Of a DNA stretch of 64,000 nt, positions 1 through 8,899 are shown one piece after another. The stretch is taken from positions 1 to 64,000 of the forward strand of contig NZ_SZVO01000017.1 in the NCBI RefSeq assembly GCF_005280585.1, in the 5' to 3' direction. The position numbers and the translations under genes were made by a program. Every line of letters begins with the position of its first letter. The stretch's first letter is position 1. The stretch comes from Dyadobacter frigoris (lineage in GTDB: Bacteria; Bacteroidota; Bacteroidia; Cytophagales; Spirosomataceae). The notes below the pieces were generated by a model. The model had not been told where the DNA came from. It saw nothing but the letters and a program-made list of their open reading frames with translations, and made no database searches.

Positions 1-2892
1 ATGCTTGCGAATCCGTCCTATCACATCCGTCTTTTAGAAGACGTGGACGGCGATGGTAAGTTTGAAAAAAATCAGATTTTCGCAAGAAATATCCCTTTCC
101 CGAAGGGCGGAGTCTTCTATCAGGGCAGTTTATATGTTACCGAATCTCCGAACCTGATCCGCTACACCGATACCAATGATGATGGGATTTCGGATAAAAG
201 AGAAGTAATACTGACCGGCTGGACGCTAAGCTCTAACGGTGCGACATTGGGTGGCCCGTTTTTCGGTCCTGACGGCTGGCTTTACATTACCGATGCACGG
301 CGTGGGTTTAATATCACTACAAAAGAAAATCAGGTTTTGAAAGGAAAAAGCGCCAGGATATGGCGCTGCCGCCCGGATGGGAGCGGTCTGGAACCGATGG
401 CTGGTGGTGGATTTGACAATTCGATTGAAATCGCTTTTATGCCCTCGGGTGAAACCATTGGTACGATGACTTACTTTATGGAGCCGCAGGATGGACAAAG
501 AGATGCACTCATGCACTGGGTTGAAGGAGGCGTTTATCCAAAACCTAATTCTGTGATAGAAGAGGACGGAATGAAACTGACCGGAGACTTAATGCCGGTA
601 ATGACGCGTATGCCCAGGGTAGCGCCTTCCGGAATTATGCGTTACAGGGGCAGTGGATTTGGAGCTGAATTTCAGAATAATTTGTTCAACGCAGAATTTA
701 ATACCGGACGTGTTATGCGGCACATTGTTTCGCCCGACGGTGCAACTTTTAAAACGACAGACGAGATTTTTATGAAATCTTTAAGTTCTGATTCGCACCC
801 GACGGACGTGTTTCAGGATGCAGACGGCAGTATGCTGGTTGTTATCACAGGTGGCTGGTTTATTGAGGGTTGTCCGCTGTCTCGGGTGGCCAAACCGAAT
901 GTAAAAGGCGGGATTTACCGCATCCGTAAAAGCGGAATCCCTGAGGTAAAAGATGCCTGGGGAAAAAAACTGCAGCTTGAAAAACAAAAACCTGGGGATC
1001 TTGTAAAATACCTGACAGATTCGCGGCCTGTGGTACGCGACAATGCGATTGAACGATTAATACTGAGGGGAAATGCGGCTGTGGACCCGGTACTGAAAGC
1101 ATTGCCGGGCATTAAAGATGAAGAGATGCGGGCCGCTGCTGTGTTTGGTTTGTCAAGGATAAATACGGCCGCGGCCTGGAACGGTGTGCGCAGCGCCATG
1201 AATGATAAAAGCAGTATTGTGCGGACTGCCGCGGTAAGGGTTTTGGGATTGGCAAAAGATGTGAAATCTGTTGATAAACTGATGAGTTTGGTGCAGAAAG
1301 ATGCTGCGCCGGTCCGTCGTCAGGCAGCTACTGCTTTGGGGCAAATTGGAAATGCCAGGGCTGTTCCTGCGTTGCTGAAAGCGGCATCCGATAACAGCGA
1401 CCGCTTTGTAAAACATGCTATCATCCATTCGCTGATCCTGCTCAAAAGTACTGATCTGATGGTGAACGCATTGGATAGCCCTTCGCCGCAAATCCGGATC
1501 GCAGCGCTGATTGCCCTGGACCAAATGGAGGGAAAACCGCTTCAAAAAAAATACCTGCCTGCCGTACTGGCCAGCAAGGACCCTGCGCTGAGAAGCACCG
1601 GGATCTGGATTGCCTCACACCATCCTGAATGGACCGACATTGTGATTGACTTCCTGCAAAAGAGCCTTCGTGTCAGTGCCGTTCCTGGTTCAGGTCCGGT
1701 CAGGGATTTGATGCTTGCTTTCATTAAAGAACCTGGTTTACAGCAATTCATAGCCGGGCAACTTGGTAATCCAAAGGCTGCTTCTGAAAGAAAATTATTG
1801 ATGCTGGATGTGATTTCGGAATGTTCATTAAAGGAACTTCCGGATGCTTGGGTTACCGAAATGGGTAAGGGATTAAAAAGCAATGATGGGGCAGTCCGTT
1901 ACAAAGTATTAGGCCTGATCGAGTCGAGACAAATCAAATCTTTCAATAACATTTTGAACGGAATTGTTCAGGACCCGGATACGCCAATCGACTTCCGGCT
2001 TAAAGCACTGAGCGCAAGGATTATGTCGTCTCCGGCGCTTTCAGAGACAGAATTTCAGCTTTTGCTAAAATATATTGGTCCCCAATACGATTCTCCGGTA
2101 AGACAGCTTGCGGTAAGGCTATTAAACCATGCCGAGCTGAACGATCAGCAGTTGACTGTTGTTGCCCAAACCCAGATCGGCAAAACAGACGCTTTTCTGT
2201 TGCCTGCTTTAATGGAAACATTTGAAGGGAACAGCAATGAACAGGTAGGAAAAGAGCTGCTGACTGCCTTGCAGACTGGTACAGTGCGCCTGGATAATTT
2301 ATCGGAACCGGATTTTCAACGGTTGCTCAAAAGCTTTCCTGCTTCGGTGCATACCATGGCTGCGCCATTGATCGTGAAGCTCAATGCACAACATGCAGAG
2401 CGGCTTTCGCACCTTCAAAAAATGGAAGCCCAGCTAAAAGGAGGTGACGTTGGCGAAGGCAGGAAATTGTTTTTTGGCAAAGCTTCCTGTTACTCCTGTC
2501 ATGCGGTTGGTTCCCAGGGAGGCCGTTTTGGCCCGGACCTGACCAACATCGGGGAGATCCGTTCGAAACATGATATCCTGGAAGCGGTGGTGTACCCGAG
2601 CGCGAGTTTTGCCAGGGAATATGAGACTTATCGTGTAGTCACCAAAACAACAGCGTACACCGGGATTATCAAAGAACAGTTGCCTGAATCCATCGTGATC
2701 GAAGTTGGTCCTGCACCTGGTTTACGGATTGCCCGTTCACAGATCACTGCCATTGAGCCGCAAACTTTGTCGATGATGCCGCCCGGTTTGGACCAGCAGT
2801 TAACGGCGGGTGAAATGGCGGACCTGGCTGCTTTTCTGGAAGCACTTCCTTACCGTTTGGATAGGATGATCAAAGCTCAGGAAAATAAATAA
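1..2892 (+). CDS. PVC-type heme-binding dehydrogenase (propeller, HEAT repeats, cytochrome c domain), 5' end probably cut by the window
   Basis: Putative periplasmic oxidoreductase of the TIGR02604/TIGR02603 type. The first ~310 residues form a sorbosone-dehydrogenase-like propeller with blade motifs such as FFGPDGWLYITDARRG. Residues ~330-780 are helical HEAT-like repeats (GQIGNARAVPALLKA and similar). Residues ~815-955 form a heme domain with CYSCH at 830-834 and a Met pair at 925-926 that could supply the distal ligand. No signal peptide is visible and the reading frame is open at base 1, so the true start is likely upstream of the window. The substrate is unknown; members of this family sit in sugar-catabolic loci and are thought to oxidise sugars and pass electrons to the heme. 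DUF1080 and dimethylformamidase-like genes follow on the same strand with short gaps, so they may be co-transcribed. The family call is secure, the substrate is not. Confidence 0.85.
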   Translation: MLANPSYHIRLLEDVDGDGKFEKNQIFARNIPFPKGGVFYQGSLYVTESPNLIRYTDTNDDGISDKREVILTGWTLSSNGATLGGPFFGPDGWLYITDARRGFNITTKENQVLKGKSARIWRCRPDGSGLEPMAGGGFDNSIEIAFMPSGETIGTMTYFMEPQDGQRDALMHWVEGGVYPKPNSVIEEDGMKLTGDLMPVMTRMPRVAPSGIMRYRGSGFGAEFQNNLFNAEFNTGRVMRHIVSPDGATFKTTDEIFMKSLSSDSHPTDVFQDADGSMLVVITGGWFIEGCPLSRVAKPNVKGGIYRIRKSGIPEVKDAWGKKLQLEKQKPGDLVKYLTDSRPVVRDNAIERLILRGNAAVDPVLKALPGIKDEEMRAAAVFGLSRINTAAAWNGVRSAMNDKSSIVRTAAVRVLGLAKDVKSVDKLMSLVQKDAAPVRRQAATALGQIGNARAVPALLKAASDNSDRFVKHAIIHSLILLKSTDLMVNALDSPSPQIRIAALIALDQMEGKPLQKKYLPAVLASKDPALRSTGIWIASHHPEWTDIVIDFLQKSLRVSAVPGSGPVRDLMLAFIKEPGLQQFIAGQLGNPKAASERKLLMLDVISECSLKELPDAWVTEMGKGLKSNDGAVRYKVLGLIESRQIKSFNNILNGIVQDPDTPIDFRLKALSARIMSSPALSETEFQLLLKYIGPQYDSPVRQLAVRLLNHAELNDQQLTVVAQTQIGKTDAFLLPALMETFEGNSNEQVGKELLTALQTGTVRLDNLSEPDFQRLLKSFPASVHTMAAPLIVKLNAQHAERLSHLQKMEAQLKGGDVGEGRKLFFGKASCYSCHAVGSQGGRFGPDLTNIGEIRSKHDILEAVVYPSASFAREYETYRVVTKTTAYTGIIKEQLPESIVIEVGPAPGLRIARSQITAIEPQTLSMMPPGLDQQLTAGEMADLAAFLEALPYRLDRMIKAQENK

Positions 2893-2925
2893 TCCTGAAA
2901 TCTAACACTGTAAAAATACCTGCAA

Positions 2926-3726
2926 ATGAAAATAATAGGCCCGCTGACGTTCCCCTTTATAATTTCCCTGTTTTTTTTAAATGTAAACTGCGTTGCTCAG
3001 CCTGCTGATAAAACCGTCAGGCTTTTCAATGGAAAAAATTTGAAGGGCTGGTATTCTTTCGTTGAAAAACGTGGCCGCAATCAGGATGTAAAAAAGGTAT
3101 TTACGGTCGAGAAAGGGCTGATCCATATCTCAGGCGAGGAATATGGCAGTATTGTGACCAACAAAGAATATGAAAATTACAAGCTGAAAGTAGAGTTCAA
3201 ATGGGGCGAAAAAACCTACAACCCAAGAGCAGAAAATGCGCGTGACAATGGGGTACTTCTGCATTCCACCGGCGCTGACGGGGGATATCATGGGATATGG
3301 ATGTATTCCATTGAATGCCAGATTATTGAAGGAGGCACTGGTGATTTTCTGGTGGTTGGCGACGGAAGCAATAAATATGAACTGACCGCCAATGTGGCCC
3401 CGAAAAAAGAAGGTGCCGGCAATGTGTATCAGCCGACAGGCCAGCCAATTACCCTCAATGCCGGGCGTATTGACTGGTTTGGCAGGGACCCACACTGGAA
3501 AGATGTCAAAGGGTTTACCGGGGCACACGATGTGGAAAAACCGGTTGGCGGGTGGAATACAATGGAATGTGTTGCAGATGGCGACCGTATTTCGATTTAT
3601 GTGAATGGAACACTCGTTAACCAGGCTTCACGCGTAAAACCTTCCAAGGGGCGTATCCAGATCCAGTCGGAAGGAGCTGAAATGTATGTCAGAAAAGTGG
3701 AGCTGACACAATTAATAGTAAAATAG
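2926..3726 (+). CDS. DUF1080 (3-keto-disaccharide hydrolase-like) secreted protein
   Basis: 266 residues. The N-terminus has a hydrophobic signal peptide (FPFIISLFFLNVNCVAQ) that ends at about residue 25. The mature part is a concanavalin-like jelly-roll of the DUF1080/PF06439 family, recognisable from RLFNGKNLKGWYSF near its start and from GGWNTMECVADGDRISIYVNG near its end. Characterised relatives hydrolyse 3-keto-glucosides, the products of sugar 3-dehydrogenases. It lies 33 bp after the heme-binding dehydrogenase, which is a common pairing in Bacteroidota and Planctomycetes and fits oxidation followed by hydrolysis of a glycoside. The start is chosen for the signal peptide. Family assignment is firm; activity on 3-keto sugars is inferred from the family. 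Confidence 0.85.
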   Translation: MKIIGPLTFPFIISLFFLNVNCVAQPADKTVRLFNGKNLKGWYSFVEKRGRNQDVKKVFTVEKGLIHISGEEYGSIVTNKEYENYKLKVEFKWGEKTYNPRAENARDNGVLLHSTGADGGYHGIWMYSIECQIIEGGTGDFLVVGDGSNKYELTANVAPKKEGAGNVYQPTGQPITLNAGRIDWFGRDPHWKDVKGFTGAHDVEKPVGGWNTMECVADGDRISIYVNGTLVNQASRVKPSKGRIQIQSEGAEMYVRKVELTQLIVK

Positions 3727-3758
3727 CTGGCCGGATATTTATTTAGGTTAAACTCATT

Positions 3759-5294
3759 TTGAATAACAGAGCTATGAAAAAACAAAAAGGAAAAAACCTG
3801 ATAAACCGCCGGGATGCCCTTAAAATGGGATTGGGGACCGGAATATATTCACTTTCACCGGCCAACACCGACGTAACGAACCCAATTATTTTAGAAAATA
3901 AAAAGAAAGGTTCAACAGACTGGCAGCTTACCCGTGTACGTCCGGATCCGGATCATCACCGGACCAGTTTAGTAGAAGGTTATTGTTCCAAACAAAGTGT
4001 TAAGGCGGGAGGTCAGCTTGACATTATGGTATCTGCCAACCCGGCACAATCCTACAAAATAGATATTTACCGGACCGGTTATTACGGGGGGACCGGTGCC
4101 CGATTGGTGCAAACCATTGGCCCGTTGATTGGCAAGTCCCAGGTGACTCCACAAAAAGGCGATAAAAATATCCATGAATGTGAATGGGAAGTATCCGCAA
4201 GCTTAAAAATTCCTGGTGACTGGTTAAGCGGTGTGTATCTTGGCAAACTAAAAACACTTCCTGAAAATGCAGGCGAGCCTTACTGGGAAAGTTATATCCT
4301 ATTTATTGTAACGGACCAAAGGCCGGTAGATATCCTTTTTCAGTGCTCGGACAATACCTGGCAGGCTTATAACCGGTGGCCCAATAATTATTCGATATAC
4401 ACCCATCCCAAGGGGTCGCAAGGACCGTGGGCGGCTGTAAGTTTCGACAGGCCGTATGGGAGACAGTCGCAATACAACGACATTGTCAATGATCCGTTGT
4501 CGTTCGGGTCCGGGGAATTTATATCCTTTGAACGCCCTTTTTCCTATTTTTTGGAACAACATGGTTATGACGTTGCTTATTGTTCCAACAGTGACATGGT
4601 CACGCCCGGCCGCGCCCTGAAAGCCAAAGCATTTTTAAGTGTAGGGCATGACGAATATTGGGACATACGCCAGTTCAGAAGTGTGGAAACGTTGAAGGAA
4701 AAGGGGGTAAACCTTTTGTTTTTCTCCGGCAATTCGGTTTGCTGGGTGAGCCCGTTTACAACAAGTAAAAGTGGGAACCCACTTGGAAGGATTTTCCGGG
4801 CTGGTCCTTACGGTGCCCAAAATAATTATGCGGTCAGCCGGGAAAAAGACCACGGCCCGTTCCCGGAAAGAGGGCCTGATGAAGGGCTTTTAATGGGCGT
4901 AAGGAATATCCAGCCCATTAACGGGGGAGGGGATTGGATTATTACAAAGCCACAGCACTGGATTTTCAAGAATACAGGGATCAAAAAAGGGGATTATATA
5001 CCAGGATTGATTGGCTGGGAATATCACGGTGACGCAGCCGATATTGCTGGCCTGGAAGTGGTTGCCGAAGGGATTGCCTGGATGGGCGGAAAAGTGCCTT
5101 CCAAATGGCAGTCCGTGATTTACCCAGGCCCCAAAGGCAACTTTATATTTAATGCCTCAACCATATTCTGGGCACAGGGTTTAAGCAGCCCTCCCGGGCA
5201 TACACTTCCATGGTCACATTACAATCGTCCGCACGGGCCCGATCCAAGAGTTCAGCAGATTACACATAATCTGCTCAGGAAGGCAATTTTGTAA
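3759..5294 (+). CDS. N,N-dimethylformamidase beta-subunit-like protein with Tat signal
   Basis: 511 residues. The N-terminus carries a twin-arginine-like motif (NRRDALKMGLGTG), so export in folded form is likely. The body matches the large-subunit C-terminal domain of N,N-dimethylformamidase: a beta-sandwich at ~55-190 and then an alpha/beta domain with CSDNTWQAYNRWP and SVGHDEYWDIRQF. In this family the His-Asp-Glu-Tyr segment lies near the iron-binding active site. No small subunit is encoded beside it, so true dimethylformamidase activity is doubtful; the family also occurs as single proteins of unknown amide substrate. ATG codons at 3759 and 3774 are both possible; the second places the Tat motif at a more usual distance. 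It is separated by 32 bp from the DUF1080 gene and is the last gene of this + strand group. Confidence 0.75.
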   Translation: MNNRAMKKQKGKNLINRRDALKMGLGTGIYSLSPANTDVTNPIILENKKKGSTDWQLTRVRPDPDHHRTSLVEGYCSKQSVKAGGQLDIMVSANPAQSYKIDIYRTGYYGGTGARLVQTIGPLIGKSQVTPQKGDKNIHECEWEVSASLKIPGDWLSGVYLGKLKTLPENAGEPYWESYILFIVTDQRPVDILFQCSDNTWQAYNRWPNNYSIYTHPKGSQGPWAAVSFDRPYGRQSQYNDIVNDPLSFGSGEFISFERPFSYFLEQHGYDVAYCSNSDMVTPGRALKAKAFLSVGHDEYWDIRQFRSVETLKEKGVNLLFFSGNSVCWVSPFTTSKSGNPLGRIFRAGPYGAQNNYAVSREKDHGPFPERGPDEGLLMGVRNIQPINGGGDWIITKPQHWIFKNTGIKKGDYIPGLIGWEYHGDAADIAGLEVVAEGIAWMGGKVPSKWQSVIYPGPKGNFIFNASTIFWAQGLSSPPGHTLPWSHYNRPHGPDPRVQQITHNLLRKAIL

Positions 5295-5355
5295 GATGAA
5301 GCGACAACGGGAACTGAAAAATGTTGATATTTAATCGGTGCAGCTACACGCTTTT

Positions 5356-6297
5356 TCAGTTGCCCCAAACAACTTTTAATCCTGGTTTTTCAATGGGTAG
5401 TATACCTCCAAGTGTATCACCCTTTTTTACATTTATAAGGACTCTTTCCAGAAATGCCAGTCCGGATATGTCAGCATACACATCAACAGAATGACCATTC
5501 AATGGATCCACTATTTTGCCCCAACGCTGTCCTTTTTTTACTATTTCTCCAAGTTTGATTTCCGATATAAAAATTCCATCGGCCGGGGAAGGCATTTTTC
5601 CCTGCAAATAACCGCTTTCCATTCGGTGATCTTCTACCCAATAATATTTTTCCATTGACTGACTTTCAATAGCTTGTTCGATCATGCACAGACTTTTCAG
5701 TAGATTTAAAAAGCCATCCTTATAAGCTTTTACTACCTCTTCACGTATGCCGCTGCCACCACCATATTCCAGATAAATTGCAGGAACATCTGCATCGCGA
5801 GCTACGGAAAGTGTTCTTCCATTGGGGCTGTAATCCGTTCCCCAAATAATAGGAAGATTGTAAGCCAATGCCATCTGCCGTTGTTTTTCAAGAATTTCGG
5901 ACGAGGGGTGAAGCATGTAACCTGCTAATGGAGCGATGTCATACGTGGCTCCTCCAGTATGCATGTCAACAAAATAATCAGCTTCCCTAATCAGTTCACT
6001 TATTTGGGAAGCGGCAATTTCTGAAACTGTGCCTTCCAAATTACCAGGACAAATACGGGCAAGATCCAATCCATCAGAACCATATCGTGTTGATGCTAAA
6101 TAAGCACTTTCATTTACTATAGTCACAATCGTAACGCTGCCATTAGCCAGATTTCCGGCAAGTTCTTCGACTAAATCAAGGGTTGCCAGCATCGGTTCGT
6201 ACTCGTCACCATGAACTCCTGCTGTGAGTAAAACGTTCGGGCCATCTATGCCGGATTTGATATGTTTTTTTTTAATAGAATGAATATCTTCTTGCAT
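5356..6297 (-). CDS. Succinylglutamate desuccinylase/aspartoacylase family zinc peptidase
   Basis: 313 residues, cytoplasmic (no signal peptide). The M14-like zinc site is visible: HGDEYE near residue 29 supplies the first His and Glu, and VDMHTGG near residue 112 supplies the second His. The C-terminal ~80 residues form the beta-barrel typical of the family (PADGIFISEIKLGEIVKKGQ). Such enzymes remove an acyl group from an N-acyl amino acid or related amide. It is the last gene of a - strand group with a DapA/NanA-type lyase, SusD and SusC. A deacylation step after uptake of a substrate by SusC/SusD would fit, but the substrate is not known. A long hairpin lies between this gene and the lyase gene. 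Confidence 0.82.
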   Translation of the reverse strand: MQEDIHSIKKKHIKSGIDGPNVLLTAGVHGDEYEPMLATLDLVEELAGNLANGSVTIVTIVNESAYLASTRYGSDGLDLARICPGNLEGTVSEIAASQISELIREADYFVDMHTGGATYDIAPLAGYMLHPSSEILEKQRQMALAYNLPIIWGTDYSPNGRTLSVARDADVPAIYLEYGGGSGIREEVVKAYKDGFLNLLKSLCMIEQAIESQSMEKYYWVEDHRMESGYLQGKMPSPADGIFISEIKLGEIVKKGQRWGKIVDPLNGHSVDVYADISGLAFLERVLINVKKGDTLGGILPIEKPGLKVVWGN

Positions 6298-6356
6298 AAC
6301 TTACTGGAAATAAAAACACTGACTAAGCTTTAAAATGTTTCTTTCAACTCATTAAT

Positions 6357-6411
6357 GCAGGAAATATCTGGCTGTCAGTTTTATGGAAACTGCCAGCAAA
6401 ATATTTCCTGC
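6357..6411 (-). terminator. Long imperfect hairpin between the aspartoacylase-like and DapA-like genes
   Basis: Arms 6357-6378 and 6390-6411 pair at 18 of 22 positions around an 11-base loop. The outer 11 pairs (GCAGGAAATAT) are perfect. It sits in a 145-bp gap within a - strand group. It could be an attenuator, an RNA-processing or stabilising stem, or a terminator that separates the last gene; no strong T-run follows it on the - strand, so a simple rho-independent terminator is not certain. Confidence 0.45.
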
Positions 6412-6442
6412 AACAATGGATTTTCACGAGTCAACTCATTTA

Positions 6443-7357
6443 TTATTTGGTAACCAATCCGGTTACGGCAGCAATACGATCAAGAATATCCTGAACATCT
6501 TTGTCCTGCCATTGCGTATTTCCCATACCCAAAGGCGGGTTGGGAATGCCGATCGCAATGCCGTGTTTCAAATACATGGCTTTTTGCAGGAACGTCCAGA
6601 TATTTGGTAAAACGAAATTGATTATTTCCTGGAAAGTGAGCATAAAACGGCTGCCCAGGTCAAAATTTCCACCTATAAATTCCTTGCGGACAAACTGACA
6701 TTCTTCTCCCCACAAATTGAAAAAACTACCAATAGCACCTGCGGTTCCGCACAAGGTTGCCTGGCAAAATAATTCGTCAGCACCGCTAAAAAGAATCAGA
6801 TCATCGCCTGCAAGAATATGCATCAGACTGATCTCATATAGATTTTGTGTGGTCAGTTTCATCCCTTCGATATTTGGCAGGGTCAAGATCTGGTCAATGT
6901 AATAACGCGCGTCACCTCCAAAAACACTTTGATTACCCACATGATAAGGGAAAAAAGGTATGTCTATTGAAGAGCTGATCGCCCGGTAATGCGCCAGCGA
7001 ATTTTGTACACCACCCTGATAATAAATTGGGGCAACGGATGAAATTCCATAAACGCCGGCCTCTTGGGCAGCTTTGGCCAATCGCACAGATTCATGGGTG
7101 TTAAGTGCGCCAACCTGGGCAATAACCGGCAGAGAATTTCCGGCAATGTTCATTACCTGCTTCGTAATTTCAATCCGGTCCTTTTCAGAAAAAAGCACGC
7201 CTTGTCCGGTAGAGCCGAGCAGGTAAATTCCATCCAGTTGCTGGTCGATGCAAAGCTGAACAATTTTTTCAAGTTCTGCGTATGCAGGAGCTCCCTGGGT
7301 ATCTACCGGCGTTAAAAGTGCGGGCCAAAGACCTCCGATTTCTAATTTACTACTCAT
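6443..7357 (-). CDS. Dihydrodipicolinate synthase/N-acetylneuraminate lyase family aldolase
   Basis: 304 residues, a class I aldolase TIM barrel. The GSTGQG loop near residue 50, a Tyr in IPFFPYHVG (~140) and the Schiff-base Lys in IEGMKLTT (~168) are all present, so the protein should be catalytically competent. The GSTG loop resembles sialic-acid lyases more than true DapA proteins. It would cleave or form a 2-keto sugar acid. It lies 49 bp after the SusD gene on the same strand, so its substrate probably derives from the sugar imported by this SusC/SusD pair. It is one of two DapA-family paralogues in the window; the other (23989-24945) has an altered active site. Confidence 0.85.
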   Translation of the reverse strand: MSSKLEIGGLWPALLTPVDTQGAPAYAELEKIVQLCIDQQLDGIYLLGSTGQGVLFSEKDRIEITKQVMNIAGNSLPVIAQVGALNTHESVRLAKAAQEAGVYGISSVAPIYYQGGVQNSLAHYRAISSSIDIPFFPYHVGNQSVFGGDARYYIDQILTLPNIEGMKLTTQNLYEISLMHILAGDDLILFSGADELFCQATLCGTAGAIGSFFNLWGEECQFVRKEFIGGNFDLGSRFMLTFQEIINFVLPNIWTFLQKAMYLKHGIAIGIPNPPLGMGNTQWQDKDVQDILDRIAAVTGLVTK

Positions 7358-7406
7358 ACTGTTGTTTGAATTATTTCAAAAAAATATTTAACCGCTTTGA
7401 TCAATT

Positions 7407-8885
7407 TTAATTATAACCCGGGTTTTGTTCCAGTTTTGAATTAAGGCTCATGGTCTGAAGTGTCAATGGCCAGAGCAATAAATACTGGTTTGCATCTTTG
7501 CCTTTTAACGATGGTACTTTTTCAAATGCTTTGTTAAACCGGACCAGATCCCACCATCTTTTTCCTTCAAATGCGAGTTCGAAAAGTCTTTCCTGAAGAA
7601 TTGCTTCGTCGTTGGCAGTCTGGGATCCATTTATAAATGTGTGTTTGCTATATGCTTCACCATAAGCTCGCTGGCGAACTTTATTGATTTCCGGTGATGG
7701 ATCCTGGCCCAGTGCATTTTTTGCTTCTGCCTTTAAAAGCAACAGATCGGCGTAACGGTAAATGATAATGTCATCCAAAAATCTGCGTACGCCTCCGGTT
7801 ACGAAGCCTTTTCCTTTTAAAACTATGGAGGAAGAATAAGTAGTGGCTCCATTTCTGGTCACGTATATTTCCAGAAAACTGCCTTTCTTTCTCTTGTCAT
7901 CTTCTGTAAACTGATTGCGAACGAGCGCAGTGGGTGCCCACCAGTTGTTGCCTCCTCCCGCACCAATTGCAGCGATGACATCCGGTGCAATTCCGTCGCT
8001 GGCAGTAGGGGTTGAGGTATACATATCTGCAAAATAATTATCACTGGCTTCCAGATCAGCGAAATGGGAAGCAAAAATAATTTCTTTATTTCCTTTGTTC
8101 GTGTAGGCAAAAACGTCTGCAAAATTGCTTTGCAGGGCCAGATCCGATTGTTCCGCTTCGTTAAGGGCAGCCAGAGCAGTTGTGAAATCGGCGGTACCAC
8201 CTTTTGCACGCTTTGCTGTCCACAGGTATACTTCCGCTTTTAGCATGTTAAGTGCCGGTTTAGACCAAAGACTTCTTGTGGTGTTAAAGTTGTTATTCGC
8301 ATACAATTCATGCGCTTTGTCAATATCACTTTTGATAAAAACAAGAATTTCTTCCGTCGGCGTTCTTGCTTTATATGTTGTTACAGGATCATATCCCTCC
8401 ACAGGTTCGGTCATAACCGGCAAAGCGCCCCAGGTTCTCACCATCATAAAATAAACATGCGCCCGCATCGAATACGCCTGGGCGATCATTGCATTTTTGG
8501 TTGCTTCATTTTTGAAAGTGATTCCGGGAACATATTTGATCACCAGATTGGCAAAGTTGACAATTTTATAAAGTTGCAGCCAGTTGCGGTCGGCATTGCT
8601 CTGAGTCATCGAATTTTCAAAATACTTAATGCGATAATCGGCGTTGGCAGTACCGTTTCCCATTACCTCGCTTCGGGCTTCTCCCAGCAAAATAAGGTCG
8701 GTTCTTACAAATGTCCTGAACTGGTTGTACATGCCAATCAGTCCGCCCTGCGCATCTTCTTCTGTTTTCCAGAAGGAATTGACCGATATGACACTTTCAG
8801 GTTTTAAGTCAATCAGATCATTGCATGAAAACAGAAAGATTCCTGCAATAAGCAGGCAGATATTGTTTAACTTTTTCATATTCAA
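7407..8885 (-). CDS. SusD/RagB-family outer-membrane nutrient-binding lipoprotein
   Basis: 492 residues. The signal peptide ends in a lipobox (IFLFSCND), so the mature protein should be lipid-anchored from the Cys at about residue 21. The TPR-rich SusD fold is evident from SVISVNSFWKTEEDAQ near the N-terminus, the motif SMRAHVYFMMVRTWG at ~145 and the C-terminal LFELAFEGKRWWDLVRF segment, which is highly characteristic. It binds the imported ligand as a lid over the SusC channel encoded 14 bp upstream. The ligand is not known; neighbouring sugar-acid lyase and deacylase genes suggest an acylated or amino sugar acid. Confidence 0.93.
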   Translation of the reverse strand: MNMKKLNNICLLIAGIFLFSCNDLIDLKPESVISVNSFWKTEEDAQGGLIGMYNQFRTFVRTDLILLGEARSEVMGNGTANADYRIKYFENSMTQSNADRNWLQLYKIVNFANLVIKYVPGITFKNEATKNAMIAQAYSMRAHVYFMMVRTWGALPVMTEPVEGYDPVTTYKARTPTEEILVFIKSDIDKAHELYANNNFNTTRSLWSKPALNMLKAEVYLWTAKRAKGGTADFTTALAALNEAEQSDLALQSNFADVFAYTNKGNKEIIFASHFADLEASDNYFADMYTSTPTASDGIAPDVIAAIGAGGGNNWWAPTALVRNQFTEDDKRKKGSFLEIYVTRNGATTYSSSIVLKGKGFVTGGVRRFLDDIIIYRYADLLLLKAEAKNALGQDPSPEINKVRQRAYGEAYSKHTFINGSQTANDEAILQERLFELAFEGKRWWDLVRFNKAFEKVPSLKGKDANQYLLLWPLTLQTMSLNSKLEQNPGYN

Positions 8886-8899
8886 CTATTTGTGATTAA